64,000 bases of DNA from Bacillus sp. FJAT-14578 (GTDB lineage: Bacteria > Bacillota > Bacilli > Bacillales > Bacillaceae_H), in the NCBI RefSeq assembly GCF_000504165.1, contig NZ_AYSE01000006.1, positions 424,177 through 488,176 of the forward strand. The letters run 5' to 3'. Made by a program: the position numbers and the translations under genes. Position 1 is the stretch's first letter, and every line of letters starts with the position of its first letter. The notes under the pieces were generated by a model. It made no database searches. It saw nothing but the letters and a program-made list of their open reading frames with translations, and was not told the DNA's origin. Of the stretch, positions 35,542 through 44,190 are shown piece by piece.

Positions 35542-37173
35542 ATGTCAAAAAAGAACATATTGTTAATTTATATTCTCTTCAGCGTCGCGTGGGTTTTTCT
35601 TACAGACGATTTAGTGCTTCTAGTACGCAATGATATCGGTCTTCTTTTAATGTGGCAAAAAATAAAAGCCATCATTTTCATCATATTATCAAGCATCTTT
35701 ATTTACTATCTTATTATCAAGAAAGAAGAGTTTCAAACCGTCCAAAGAGAGAAAGAAAAGCTCCATACCCTCATTAATTCGATGGTTGATTTCGTCAATT
35801 TTAAAGATGGAGAAGGCCGCTGGATTGAAGCGAATGATTTTGGCTTGAAGCTGTTCCAGCTGGAAAATGTAGCGTATAAAGGTAAAAAAGATTCAGAGCT
35901 TGCCGAGTATACAGACTTTTATCATGAGGCTTTACTTTATTGTGAAAGTTCAGACGAAGAGACATGGAAAGCTCGAAAAATCACCCGAACGGCAGAAACC
36001 ATTCCATTGCCTGAAGGTGGAGAAAAAACATTCGATACAATTAAAGTTCCTCTATTTAATAAAGACGGAAGCCGCAAAGGACTTGTGGTTATCGGAAGAG
36101 ATATTACGGAACGAATCATGATTGAGAGGAAGCTGTCTAAAAATCAACAGCGCTATCGGTCTTTATTCGACTATAACCCTGAACTGGTGTATATGGTAGA
36201 TTTGCATGGAAATTTGACCAATATGAACCCTCAATTTGAAAGGATTACAGGTCAATCAAGAGACGCCTATATGGGAAAATCCATTTTGGAATTTGTGACA
36301 GAAAAAGACCGGAAGCAAGTAATCGACGTTTTCCGTGAAGTGATTCGAACCGGAAAAGCGCAAAATAATGAAGAAGTTGAAATTATTCGGACCGACGGCA
36401 AACACCTTATTTTAGCTTGTGCTATGGTTCCAATGGTGATTGATAATCAAATTGTGGGCGTCATCGGCTATGCAAAAGACATTACGCAGATGAAAGAAAC
36501 GGAAGAACGATTAAAAAGAACCGAAAAATTATCGGTTGTAGGAGAACTCGCCGCAAGTGTGGCACACGAAATACGGAATCCGCTCACTTCTCTAAAAGGA
36601 TTCGTGCAATTAATGGAAGGCGATGATCCAACGAGACAAATGTATTATAAAGTCATGTTAGAAGAACTGGATCGAATCAACGAAATTGTCAGTGAATTTT
36701 TAATGTTGGCCAAACCTCAGAAGCTGGTGTTCAAACAATCGGATTTATCTCATATTATAAAATCCGTTATGTCCCTTTTGGAATCACAGGCAAACCTTTA
36801 TAGTGTTGAAATGTCGCTTGAAGTAAAACAGGCACTGCCTCTCATCGAATGCGAACCGAACCAATTGAAACAATTGTTTATCAATATCATTAAAAACTCC
36901 ATTGAAGCGTCTTCTCAAAATGTACACGTTGTTTTGGATATAAAAGACTCGCAATATGTTTCAGTAAAAGTGGAAGATAACGGGTGCGGCATTTCTGAAG
37001 AACGAATGAAACATTTAGGAGAACCTTTTTACTCTTCTAAAGAAAAAGGGACAGGCCTTGGTTTGACAGTTAGTTACCGGATCCTTGAATCGCACAAGGG
37101 CCGGATTCAATTTGAAAGCAAAAAGAATGAAGGAACCATTGTCGAAGTGCTGCTGCCTTTTAATAAGCAATGA
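35542..37173 (+). CDS. PAS-domain sensor histidine kinase, sporulation-kinase type
   Basis: A 543-residue membrane-bound kinase. Two N-terminal membrane segments (about 6-22 and 41-58), a PAS domain at about 72-195, and a second at about 205-325 (SLFDYNPELVYMVD, IGYAKDITQ). The phospho-acceptor His342 is in SVAHEIRNPLTSLKGFVQLM. The ATP-binding region has the N box NIIKNSIEAS, the G1 box VEDNGCGI and the G2 box GTGLGLTVS. There is no response regulator beside it, as for the orphan kinases that feed the Spo0A phosphorelay. That role is inference. AACGAGGG precedes the ATG. Confidence 0.88.
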   Translation: MSKKNILLIYILFSVAWVFLTDDLVLLVRNDIGLLLMWQKIKAIIFIILSSIFIYYLIIKKEEFQTVQREKEKLHTLINSMVDFVNFKDGEGRWIEANDFGLKLFQLENVAYKGKKDSELAEYTDFYHEALLYCESSDEETWKARKITRTAETIPLPEGGEKTFDTIKVPLFNKDGSRKGLVVIGRDITERIMIERKLSKNQQRYRSLFDYNPELVYMVDLHGNLTNMNPQFERITGQSRDAYMGKSILEFVTEKDRKQVIDVFREVIRTGKAQNNEEVEIIRTDGKHLILACAMVPMVIDNQIVGVIGYAKDITQMKETEERLKRTEKLSVVGELAASVAHEIRNPLTSLKGFVQLMEGDDPTRQMYYKVMLEELDRINEIVSEFLMLAKPQKLVFKQSDLSHIIKSVMSLLESQANLYSVEMSLEVKQALPLIECEPNQLKQLFINIIKNSIEASSQNVHVVLDIKDSQYVSVKVEDNGCGISEERMKHLGEPFYSSKEKGTGLGLTVSYRILESHKGRIQFESKKNEGTIVEVLLPFNKQ

Positions 37174-37195
37174 AAATAATAAGAACAATAAAGCC

Positions 37196-37227
37196 GGGCC
37201 AAAAGGGCAATCTTTTGGCCCATTTTT
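37196..37227 (+). terminator. Sensor kinase terminator
   Basis: Arms GGGCCAAAAG and CTTTTGGCCC, six-base loop, followed by ATTTTTATT. Confidence 0.8.
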
Positions 37228-37270
37228 ATTCCTGCTTTACGAGATACGACTCCCGCTCTCATTGTAACGA

Positions 37271-38221
37271 CTATTTGATGCCCGCTTCTGCCGTAAATAT
37301 TTTTAAGTCTGTATCAATCGTTCCTTTTACACCTATTGGAATGGCGATATTAGGAGAGCAATGTCCGATTTTAAAGCCTTTCATCGTTGGCTTTAAAATC
37401 GGCCTGAGATAATCTTCTAATACATGATCAAGCGTCCATGAATCCTTTCCTTCCTTCGGTACGCAGTTGTTAAAATCACATACAAGAATGCCTACTGCAT
37501 CTGCCAATTTCCCCGCCATTTTCAACTGATTCAACATTCGGTCCACTTGATAAGGCTCTTCATCAATTTCTTCGATAAATAAAATCTTCTCTTTTGTATC
37601 TATTTCAAAAGATGTTCCGAGCGTACTCACAAGCAACGATAAATTGCCGCCGACAATTTCTCCTTCAGCCTTTCCCTCATTCATAATTTCCAAAGGAGAG
37701 ATGGCTTCTGTGTACTTGATTGGTTCAGGGGAAAACAATTGCTTAAATGATTCTTTCGTTAAATCATGTACCTCCTCTACGCCAATATCAGAACTCAGCA
37801 TGGGACCATGGAATGTCACCAATCCTGTTTTTTGATAGATGGCCGTATGTAAAAAGGTAATATCACTGTATCCCCAGAAAATTTTAGGATTGTTTTTGAT
37901 CAGATCATAATTCAACCGGTCTGCGATTCTTGCTGTTCCGAATCCGCCCCGGGCACAGATAATGGCTTTGATCTCTTTATCAGCGAACATTTCATGCAAA
38001 TCTTCGATGCGCTCTTCATCTTTTCCCGCTAGATAACCATTTAGGGAGGCCACATGCTTTCCGACCTTCACGTTTAATCCAAGCTCTTCTAAAAAAGGAA
38101 TGGCATGCTTCAACTTTTCCATATCAGGAGGACTTGCAGGCGCAATCACCCCTACCGTATCCCCTTTTTGTAATCTTTCCGGCCTGACTGTCAATAAATA
38201 CGTCCCCTTTCTGTCCTGCAT
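37271..38221 (-). CDS. LD-carboxypeptidase, S66 family
   Basis: A 316-residue serine carboxypeptidase of the LdcA/MccF type, which trims the terminal D-residue from muropeptide tetrapeptides or related amides in recycling. The likely nucleophile is Ser119 in WGYSDITFLH, after the ICARGGFGTARIADRL block. The Glu is in FIEEIDEEPYQVDRML and the His in GFKIGHCSPNIAIPIG. No signal peptide, so cytoplasmic. The MccF self-immunity branch and the LdcA branch cannot be told apart by eye. It is convergent with the kinase. Confidence 0.9.
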   Translation of the reverse strand: MQDRKGTYLLTVRPERLQKGDTVGVIAPASPPDMEKLKHAIPFLEELGLNVKVGKHVASLNGYLAGKDEERIEDLHEMFADKEIKAIICARGGFGTARIADRLNYDLIKNNPKIFWGYSDITFLHTAIYQKTGLVTFHGPMLSSDIGVEEVHDLTKESFKQLFSPEPIKYTEAISPLEIMNEGKAEGEIVGGNLSLLVSTLGTSFEIDTKEKILFIEEIDEEPYQVDRMLNQLKMAGKLADAVGILVCDFNNCVPKEGKDSWTLDHVLEDYLRPILKPTMKGFKIGHCSPNIAIPIGVKGTIDTDLKIFTAEAGIK

Positions 38222-38551
38222 CTTCTCTAAATATATATGAAGCGTACTTATTTTTTTGCAGCTACTTCATTGGACTTTGATGTTTTTTTCAGTAACATTT
38301 TTTATTCACATTCCATTAATCCTCTTGCTTTGTTAAAATATCCCGCACTTCACATGAGGGAAAGAACTTGACTAATAATAATTTAGAAATTTTATCAATG
38401 AAAGCACAACGATTGGAAATAATAAACACGGTATGGGAGAAAAATTTCCCTTTAATTTTTCGACAAAAAACGATATATTACTACAAGAGATGTTAGATGT
38501 CTGACAACAAAAAATGATATCTAAACTATATTAATTAAAAGGTGGTATACT
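38222..38551. other. Intergenic region with leader of the nucleoside transporter
   Basis: Holds AAAGGTGG, the ribosome site of the next gene, at its right end, and a weak promoter-like pair (TTGACT near 38369, TTATCA 18 bases on). No riboswitch fold, purine-repressor box or ORF with a ribosome site is visible. Confidence 0.4.
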
Positions 38552-39769
38552 ATGAATTTTATTTGGGGATTGCTTGGTATTGTATTCATATTCGCTGTAG
38601 CATTTATTCTTTCTAATAACAAGAAAGCAATACGACTACAAACGGTTTTGGGTGGGCTCGCCTTACAGCTCCTCTTTGCTTTCATTGTTTTAAAATGGAG
38701 TCCAGGCCGTAAAGCTGTCGAAGTGGTTACGGAGAAAATATCGAATGTTATGAACTATTCTCGTGATGGGGTACAATTTTTATTCGGTAACCTTGGAGAT
38801 GCAGCACAACCAACAGGTTTTATTTTTGCCTTTCAAGTATTAACCATTATCATTTTCTTATCTTCATTGATTTCTGTTCTTTATTACCTTGGAATCATGC
38901 AAATCGTTATTCGTTTTATCGGCGGCGGATTAGCAAAGCTTCTCGGTACAAAACAAGCAGAATCTCTGTCTGCTGCCGCTAACATCTTTCTTGGACAAAC
39001 AGAAGCCCCTCTTTTGATTCGACCTTATATTAGTCGCCTAACGAACTCCCAGCTCTTTGCCGTAATGGTTGGAGGACTTGCTTCTGTATCAGGGTCTACT
39101 TTATTTGGATATGCGGCTTTAGGCGTACCAATTGAATACTTACTGGCAGCCAGCCTTATGTCCGCTCCGGCTGGACTGGCAATGGCTAAATTAATTTTCC
39201 CGGAAACAGAAAAGGCAATGGAAAAAGAAGATGTTACGTTTCAAAAAGACAAAGAGGTAGCGAACGTAGTCGATGCTGCCGCTCGCGGGGCGTCTGATGG
39301 ATTGCAGCTTGCGCTAAATGTAGGGGCCATGCTTCTTGCTTTCATTGCACTTATTTCATTATTGAATGGTATGCTGGAGGGGATTGGTCACTGGTTTAAT
39401 GTAGACAATATGACATTAGACCGAATTCTTGGTTATGTATTCGCTCCTGTGGCTTTTTTAATTGGGGTTCCTTGGAGTGAAGCTGTAACTGCCGGGAGCT
39501 TCATTGGTCAGAAACTTATATTAAATGAGTTTGTAGCATATTCTACTTTTGCTCCGCAAATGGATATGCTTTCTGATAAAACAGTGGCCATCATTACTTT
39601 TGCCCTTTGTGGATTTGCGAACATTTCATCTTTTGCCATTTTACTTGGAGGTCTCGGGGGAATGGCTCCAGAACGCCGCAATGACATTGCCAAGCTGGGT
39701 ATTCGGGCTATCATTGCAGGTACGCTTGCTAACTTATTGAGTGCTACGATCGCTGGTATGTTCTTTTAA
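38552..39769 (+). CDS. nupC: NupC-type concentrative nucleoside transporter
   Basis: A 405-residue membrane protein of the CNT family with about ten helices, importing nucleosides with H+ or Na+. Family motifs include FIFAFQVLTIIIFLSSLISVLYYLGIMQ and AANIFLGQTEAPLLIRPYI (the conserved GQTEAPL). Also seen are GGLASVSGSTLFGYAALG, EAVTAGSFIGQKLILNEFVAY and FALCGFANISSFAILLGG. Length and motif order are normal. Substrate preference between pyrimidine and purine nucleosides cannot be read. It is followed by a bipartite hairpin repeat. Confidence 0.93.
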   Translation: MNFIWGLLGIVFIFAVAFILSNNKKAIRLQTVLGGLALQLLFAFIVLKWSPGRKAVEVVTEKISNVMNYSRDGVQFLFGNLGDAAQPTGFIFAFQVLTIIIFLSSLISVLYYLGIMQIVIRFIGGGLAKLLGTKQAESLSAAANIFLGQTEAPLLIRPYISRLTNSQLFAVMVGGLASVSGSTLFGYAALGVPIEYLLAASLMSAPAGLAMAKLIFPETEKAMEKEDVTFQKDKEVANVVDAAARGASDGLQLALNVGAMLLAFIALISLLNGMLEGIGHWFNVDNMTLDRILGYVFAPVAFLIGVPWSEAVTAGSFIGQKLILNEFVAYSTFAPQMDMLSDKTVAIITFALCGFANISSFAILLGGLGGMAPERRNDIAKLGIRAIIAGTLANLLSATIAGMFF

Positions 39770-39776
39770 TGAAAGA

Positions 39777-39879
39777 GTATGACCCAAAAGGTAAAAATAC
39801 AGTTCTTTTGGGTCACACTCCTGAAAGGCCTCGTCATGAAAACCCAGTAATCACGGGATTATATGACGAGGCCTTTCAG
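39777..39879 (+). terminator. Bipartite terminator repeat, copy E
   Basis: First hairpin: arms GTATGACCCAAAAG and CTTTTGGGTCACAC (39777-39790 and 39805-39818). Second: perfect 17-base arms CTGAAAGGCCTCGTCAT and ATGACGAGGCCTTTCAG (39821-39837 and 39863-39879), followed by TAAAAATC. It lies directly after the nupC stop. Confidence 0.7.
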
Positions 39880-39899
39880 TAAAAATCAGTTTTTATGAT

Positions 39900-40181
39900 T
39901 TATCCCGCCTGGTCCTCTTCTCTTGATGCATCATACATAAACGGTTTTTCAATAATATGCTGGATAAATACAGTGACCAAATCATGTTTTTTCACTTCCG
40001 CTACAATTAAACGATTAGGTTCGGCTACTGTAAAGCTTGTTCCATCTTCAAAGGATAAGATGCGTTCACCAACAGATAAAATTTGCTTATAAACACTATC
40101 TTTTTCTTCTTTAAATGACTTAGAAATGGCAGAAGAAAACAAAATAAGAATTTCCTGATCTCCCATTTTACCACGAAACAT
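39900..40181 (-). CDS. Hypothetical protein, 93 aa
   Basis: Not recognised. A soluble 93-residue protein, beta-rich in the middle (LSVGERILSFEDGTSFTVAEPNRLIVAEVKK), with an acidic C-terminus (YDASREEDQAG). GAGGAG lies nine bases before the ATG at 40181; the TTG three codons upstream is less likely. It is between nupC and cspD on the opposite strand. Confidence 0.65.
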   Translation of the reverse strand: MFRGKMGDQEILILFSSAISKSFKEEKDSVYKQILSVGERILSFEDGTSFTVAEPNRLIVAEVKKHDLVTVFIQHIIEKPFMYDASREEDQAG

Positions 40182-40354
40182 GTCAATCAACTCCTCTTGA
40201 GCTTCTACTTAAAGTATTCACCATTTTTCTATGAAATACCTTCTATTTTTCGTAAAGGGGTTTATTGAAAAAATGTGAAATATGACTGATTATAAATCGT
40301 TCACATATAATTCAGACTGTTTCATTAGTTCCCTTAAAAAAGGGTTTTTTTGCC

Positions 40355-40384
40355 TTGACGCTTTCATAATGATTGTTGTATATT
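40355..40384 (+). promoter_or_regulatory. Promoter and long leader of cspD
   Basis: TTGACG (40355-40360) and TATATT (40379-40384), 18-base spacer. Transcription from here gives a 5' leader of about 140 bases with an ATTGT/ACAAT hairpin near its start, consistent with the long structured leaders of cold-shock genes. A CCCTT/AAGGG hairpin with seven Ts just upstream (40331-40352) shields it from read-through. Confidence 0.5.
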
Positions 40385-40533
40385 TAAGACAATCATCTAG
40401 CTGAATATTATGTGAATATACAATTCGATGATTGCTTCATGAACGACTTATTCACTGTACACTCTGCTAGTTGATAATACAGTTTGTAAGCGGTTCATCC
40501 AGAACTGCGAAGTATTTAGGAGGATTCAGGAAT

Positions 40534-40734
40534 ATGCAAAACGGTAAAGTAAAATGGTTCAACAACGAAAAAGGTTACGGTTTTATCGAAGTTGAAGGCG
40601 GCGATGATGTATTTGTACACTTCACTGCCATTCAAGGCGAAGGCTTCAAAAGCTTAGAAGAAGGCCAAGAAGTTTCTTTTGAAATTGTAGAAGGAAACCG
40701 CGGACCTCAAGCTGCTAACGTTGTAAAATTATAA
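40534..40734 (+). CDS. cspD: Cold-shock protein
   Basis: A 66-residue single cold-shock domain with both RNA-binding motifs, [10 protein letters not shown] (RNP1) and [10 protein letters not shown] (RNP2). It opens [13 protein letters not shown]. Such proteins bind single-stranded RNA and act as RNA chaperones and antiterminators. The name cspD follows the B. subtilis neighbourhood with ypzA and ypeQ; cspB-like naming is equally valid by sequence. AGGAGG precedes the ATG at 40534; the open frame extends 21 codons upstream without a site. Confidence 0.95.
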   Translation: MQNGKVKWFNNEKGYGFIEVEGGDDVFVHFTAIQGEGFKSLEEGQEVSFEIVEGNRGPQAANVVKL

Positions 40735-40758
40735 TAACAACTCGTGCATTGATATAAC

Positions 40759-40788
40759 GAAAACCTCCTGTCCTCACAGGAGGTTTTC
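40759..40788 (+). terminator. cspD terminator
   Basis: Arms AAAACCTCCTG and CAGGAGGTTTT with a small loop, 25 bases after the stop codon. Confidence 0.85.
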
Positions 40789-40793
40789 TAATT

Positions 40794-40981
40794 TTAGGGA
40801 CAGCTGAAAAGGAGTACGGCTCCTTCTCAGCTGTCCCTAACGCTTTTCGACAATCTTCCTTTGAAATAGCTCAGAAAACTTTTACCTAAGCAAGCAGCGA
40901 GAACCCGTAAGGGAGTTCGCTGCTTGCCTAGGCATAAATGAAGGGACACGAATGTTCTTTATTCGTGTCCCTTCATTTATG
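40794..40981. repeat. Three successive long hairpins between cspD and ypzA
   Basis: After the cspD terminator come three more inverted repeats. 40794-40840 has 21-base arms TTAGGGACAGCTGAAAAGGAG-like with one mismatch. 40888-40931 has arms GCAAGCAGCGA and TCGCTGCTTGC plus flanking pairs. 40933-40981 has perfect 21-base arms and a 7-base loop (core AAGGGACACGAAT). No ORF with a ribosome site lies between them. Their purpose is unknown. Confidence 0.75.
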
Positions 40982-41033
40982 TTCGAATATTTTTAGGTTC
41001 AATAAAACACCCTATGACTATGGAGGTGTTTAT

Positions 41034-41309
41034 ATGGACAGATTACCAAATCAAGAAGTAACAACAGGATATAACGATTTACAGCAAGTAGAGGTCTTGG
41101 TCCAAACCGCTCAAAAAGTGGTCGGTTCCGCCACGATTACAATGGATCCGGAATTTCTTCAACATGCCCAAAATGCTGTCAACATTGCTAAAACTCAGCT
41201 CGAAAATGCCAAAGCCAACATTGCGACTGGTGCAGATCAAGAATTTTTGACAAAATGCGAAAGTTCCCTTTCTCAATGTGAGCATCAATTACAGGAAGCT
41301 TTACAGTAG
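41034..41309 (+). CDS. ypzA: DUF2564 protein YpzA
   Basis: A 91-residue soluble helical protein of the YpzA/DUF2564 type: MDRLPNQEVTTGYNDLQQVE at the start, then two amphipathic helices, the second ending with CESSLSQCEHQLQEALQ. GGAGGTG lies ahead of the ATG at 41034. I recall ypzA between cspD/degR and ypeQ in B. subtilis, as here. Function unknown; small helical proteins of this kind are often sporulation-expressed. Confidence 0.85.
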   Translation: MDRLPNQEVTTGYNDLQQVEVLVQTAQKVVGSATITMDPEFLQHAQNAVNIAKTQLENAKANIATGADQEFLTKCESSLSQCEHQLQEALQ

Positions 41310-41322
41310 TTTACAATATCAA

Positions 41323-41357
41323 AAAATGAGCCTTGCAATAAAAGCAAGGCTCATTTT
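41323..41357. terminator. Bidirectional terminator between ypzA and ypeQ
   Basis: 14-base arms AAAATGAGCCTTGC and GCAAGGCTCATTTT. The right arm contains the last codons and stop of the minus-strand ypeQ gene, so one hairpin serves both convergent genes. Confidence 0.85.
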
Positions 41358-41542
41358 CTGAGGAGTAACCTTCCATACTCTTGGATTTTTTCCCCTATCG
41401 TGCATTGATTGATGCAAAAAGACTGGGCATAGTTCTTTCCCTGTTCTTTATTAAACGTACGTTTTATAAAACAATCTTGACAGTAATAATCTAACATTTG
41501 GGTCACTTCTTCGAGTAACTGTTTTCGTTCCAAGTTTTTCAT
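41351..41542 (-). CDS. ypeQ: YpeQ small zinc-finger-like protein
   Basis: A 63-residue protein with four Cys residues in two pairs, YYCQDCFIK and SFCINQCTIG, likely one zinc site. It matches the YpeQ family by size and neighbourhood. AGGAG abuts the ATG directly, with no spacing. The TTG three codons downstream has nine-base spacing and could be the real start, giving 60 residues. Confidence 0.8.
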   Translation of the reverse strand: MKNLERKQLLEEVTQMLDYYCQDCFIKRTFNKEQGKNYAQSFCINQCTIGEKIQEYGRLLLRK

Positions 41543-41552
41543 CTCCTGCGTT

Positions 41553-42209
41553 TCAATCTTCTATTTGTTTATGACTACTGATATCCATACCTTGTAGAGC
41601 CTGTGTTGCCAGTTGGTCCGCTTCTTGGTTTTGTTTTCGGGAAATGGGCTCATAAACAGGTTGGATTTTTAATTCTTTCATTTTCACTTCAATACGGTCT
41701 AACCAACGGTTAAACTCTTCTTCAAAACAAGGCCATTCACCGGATAGCTGTTTTAAGACCACCTGGGAATCCCCTCGAAACACAACAGATGCCTTTGATA
41801 CCCCCATCGCTTCAAGCTGCTGCAAAGCGAAATAAAACGCGGCATACTCTGCTTCATTATTCGAGTTCAACTGTTCGACACGAGCATTTTCACGAATCCT
41901 GAATTTCTGGCGATTTTGCATATAATAAATAGCAGCACCGAGCCCGGCCATGTTCAAATTAAGATCAAAGCCTCCATCAAAATAAACCGTAATATCATCA
42001 GGCTCCGTTTCTACTTGTTTCACTAGCTTTTTCGCTTCTTTGATGGTCCATGTATTTTGCTGTTCGTCCAACAACAGGATTTCCTTTGTGCGACCTGTTT
42101 TTTCTAAATCCTCTACGATTAAGAGCGCTTCTTCGGCGTTCGTGTATTCAGACAAGAAAGTCAGTTCTCTGCTTTTTATTTTATAATGCCATTCGATTTG
42201 AAATTTCAT
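41553..42209 (-). CDS. ypeP: RNase H-like protein YpeP
   Basis: A 218-residue protein with an N-terminal extension of about 65 residues followed by an RNase HI-fold domain. The four acidic catalytic positions look intact: Asp in VYFDGGFDLN, Glu in NSNNEAEYAAFYFAL, Asp in FRGDSQVVLKQL and Asp in NQEADQLATQAL. It should act on RNA:DNA hybrids if active. A divergent second RNase H-like gene starts about 220 bases away. Confidence 0.88.
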   Translation of the reverse strand: MKFQIEWHYKIKSRELTFLSEYTNAEEALLIVEDLEKTGRTKEILLLDEQQNTWTIKEAKKLVKQVETEPDDITVYFDGGFDLNLNMAGLGAAIYYMQNRQKFRIRENARVEQLNSNNEAEYAAFYFALQQLEAMGVSKASVVFRGDSQVVLKQLSGEWPCFEEEFNRWLDRIEVKMKELKIQPVYEPISRKQNQEADQLATQALQGMDISSHKQIED

Positions 42210-42429
42210 CGTTTATAATCCTTTCTTCTACAGTATGAATGGATTTTTTCGTTGCTTTCTTAATATCGGAACCCATGGTACCACTACTTATATATACAAT
42301 CAAGCAAACACCCCTTCCTTGTCTGTCTCAATGCGAATTAAGCATCTTTTTGTTTTTTTAAGTTTACACCTAAAAGCCTTCTCATATGATAAAATACAAG
42401 CAGAAATCTTATATAATGGGGGTGCTGAA

Positions 42430-42837
42430 TTGATTGAAGTATATATAGATGGTGCAACAGCCGGAAATCCTGGTCTATCGGGAGCTGGTATCTTCATCAA
42501 AGGAAATGGACAAAACCTTCACTATTCCATTCCATTAGGAACGATGACAAACCATGAGGCCGAATACCATGCCCTTATTAAGGGTCTGGAAATTTGCCTT
42601 GAAAAAAACTTCTCCATTGTCTCTTTCCGAACAGATTCACAGCTCGTTGACCGAGCAATCGAAAAGGAATTTGCCAAGAATCCCGACTTTGCCCCGCTGC
42701 TTGGAAAAGCATTGGAGCTTTCCAAACAGCTAGATTTATTTTTTATGAAATGGATTCCAAGCAGTCAAAATAAAGTGGCGGATGAGCTCGCAAGAAAAGC
42801 CGTGGCCCAGCAAAAAGCAGATAGGAGGGAGCCATGA
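42430..42837 (+). CDS. ypdQ: RNase HI-like protein YpdQ
   Basis: A 135-residue RNase H-fold protein with the acidic set in YIDGATAGNPG, NHEAEYHALIKGL, FRTDSQLVD and NKVADELARKA, so a complete catalytic quartet. The start is TTG at 42430 with GGGGG eight bases upstream. The frame is open for 65 codons before it, but that part has no family similarity. The stop overlaps the ATG of the EamA transporter gene by four bases (ATGA). Confidence 0.88.
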   Translation: MIEVYIDGATAGNPGLSGAGIFIKGNGQNLHYSIPLGTMTNHEAEYHALIKGLEICLEKNFSIVSFRTDSQLVDRAIEKEFAKNPDFAPLLGKALELSKQLDLFFMKWIPSSQNKVADELARKAVAQQKADRREP

Positions 42838-43754
42838 AGAGAATTTGGTTAGCTGATGGTGCTTTATTATTTGTCGCGTTCATATGGGGAGCTACGTTCG
42901 TGATTGTGCAGCAAGCCATTCAATACTTGCCTCCCCTCAGTTTTAATGGAATCCGCTTTTTCCTTGCTACCCTCTTTTTAGCGGCATGGCTTCTTCTTTT
43001 TCAACGGCATCAGCTTAAAGAATTGAAGAAAAACACATGGGTGCATGGAGCCGCCATGGGAACATGCCTGTTTGCAGGATATGCCTTTCAAACGGTAGGA
43101 CTAATGTATACCACTTCTTCAAAAGCCGGATTCATTACAGGCTTAAGCGTTGTGCTCGTTCCCTTATTTTCTTTTTTGCTGTTGAAACAAAAGCTCAAGG
43201 TGAATGGAATTGTCGGGGTAGCTATCGCAACCGTCGGACTTTATTTTTTAACGCTTGGTGATAAGTTAACGATTGATAAAGGGGATTTCCTTATCTTATT
43301 ATGCGCTATTTCGTTTGCGCTACATATTTTGGTGACCGGCTTGTTCAGCCAGCATCATCCTACCTTATTACTGACGATTATACAATTGTTGACTGTCACT
43401 GTTCTTTGTTCTATTTTTTCGTTTTTTATGGAAGATTGGCGGTTGGCCCTTCAACCATCTTTATTATTCAAGCAAGAAATCTTAGTTGCTTTACTCATCA
43501 CTTCCCTGCTGGCCACGGCACTGGCCTTTTTATTGCAAACATCCGTGCAGCAATATACAACAGCGACCAGAGTGGCGCTCATTTTTGCCATGGAACCCGT
43601 CTTTGCCGCGATAGCCGGATTTTTCTGGGCAGATGAGCGATTGACAGGTTTGGCTGTCATCGGCTGTTTAGGTATCTTTATCGGCATGATTATTTCTGAA
43701 TTGCCCCCTCTGAAAAGGAAAACATCCATTGAAAAAGAAGCAGGGGTTTCTTAG
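42834..43754 (+). CDS. EamA/DMT-family transporter
   Basis: A 306-residue membrane protein with ten predicted helices in two EamA repeats. It opens with LLFVAFIWGATFVIVQQAIQYLPP, a conserved DMT start, followed by FNGIRFFLATLFLAAW. The second repeat ends with FAMEPVFAAIAGFFWADERLTGL, the usual EPVFA signature. It probably exports a small metabolite; the substrate is unknown. It is translationally coupled to ypdQ, with GGAGGGAG in the end of that gene. Confidence 0.88.
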   Translation: MKRIWLADGALLFVAFIWGATFVIVQQAIQYLPPLSFNGIRFFLATLFLAAWLLLFQRHQLKELKKNTWVHGAAMGTCLFAGYAFQTVGLMYTTSSKAGFITGLSVVLVPLFSFLLLKQKLKVNGIVGVAIATVGLYFLTLGDKLTIDKGDFLILLCAISFALHILVTGLFSQHHPTLLLTIIQLLTVTVLCSIFSFFMEDWRLALQPSLLFKQEILVALLITSLLATALAFLLQTSVQQYTTATRVALIFAMEPVFAAIAGFFWADERLTGLAVIGCLGIFIGMIISELPPLKRKTSIEKEAGVS

Positions 43755-43769
43755 ATTCATTTACAGCAG

Positions 43770-43804
43770 AGGGGCGGTTTCGTCGCTTGATCGAAACCGC
43801 CCCT
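43770..43804 (+). terminator. Terminator of the ypdQ-EamA unit
   Basis: Arms AGGGGCGGTTTCG and CGAAACCGCCCCT, nine-base loop, perfect. The T tract on the plus side is weak. Confidence 0.65.
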
Positions 43805-43853
43805 CCCATTGCTTAACAATGGAAAAGAAGACCTGCTTGCATTCTTTCCTGCT

Positions 43854-44126
43854 TTATTCAATCATTCCTTTTTTCTTTAAAAACGAATGAATTTGCTTAC
43901 GTGTTTTAATATTTTGAACAATCAAGCTTTCCAGTAATAACATAAAGAAACTGCCATCAAATTCTTTTTGGACCTTTAGCGTCCATTCAATGGCACCATT
44001 CACCATTTCATCGGATGCTCCTGTATAATGTTTTCCAAAGGAGATGAATCCTCTGGCATCTTCTTTCAAATGAAACCCCTTATCTTCTAAATAAAAAAGG
44101 TAATCTTCAATCTTTTGCAAAGACAT
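43854..44126 (-). CDS. DUF6123-like small protein
   Basis: A 90-residue soluble protein, mostly helical (MSLQKIEDYLFYLEDKGFHL), ending in a lysine-rich helix (IHSFLKKKGMIE). It resembles a small family annotated DUF6123 in Bacillus; I am not certain of the family number. AAGGA lies nine bases before the ATG at 44126; GTG two codons upstream is an alternative. No function is known. Confidence 0.65.
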   Translation of the reverse strand: MSLQKIEDYLFYLEDKGFHLKEDARGFISFGKHYTGASDEMVNGAIEWTLKVQKEFDGSFFMLLLESLIVQNIKTRKQIHSFLKKKGMIE

Positions 44127-44190
44127 ATCCACCCATCCTTGTTGATTCAGAAAATTCCTTCCTTATCTTAGCGCAAATTTTGGGGTTTGA

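Noticed and set aside
38360..38400. A strong promoter for nupC
   Set aside because: The -35 is acceptable but the -10 (TTATCA) is poor, and no regulator box supports it.
40331..40352. Possible small RNA ended by CCCTTAAAAAAGGG plus Ts
   Set aside because: No convincing promoter or folded body lies upstream; it is more simply a read-through block before cspD.
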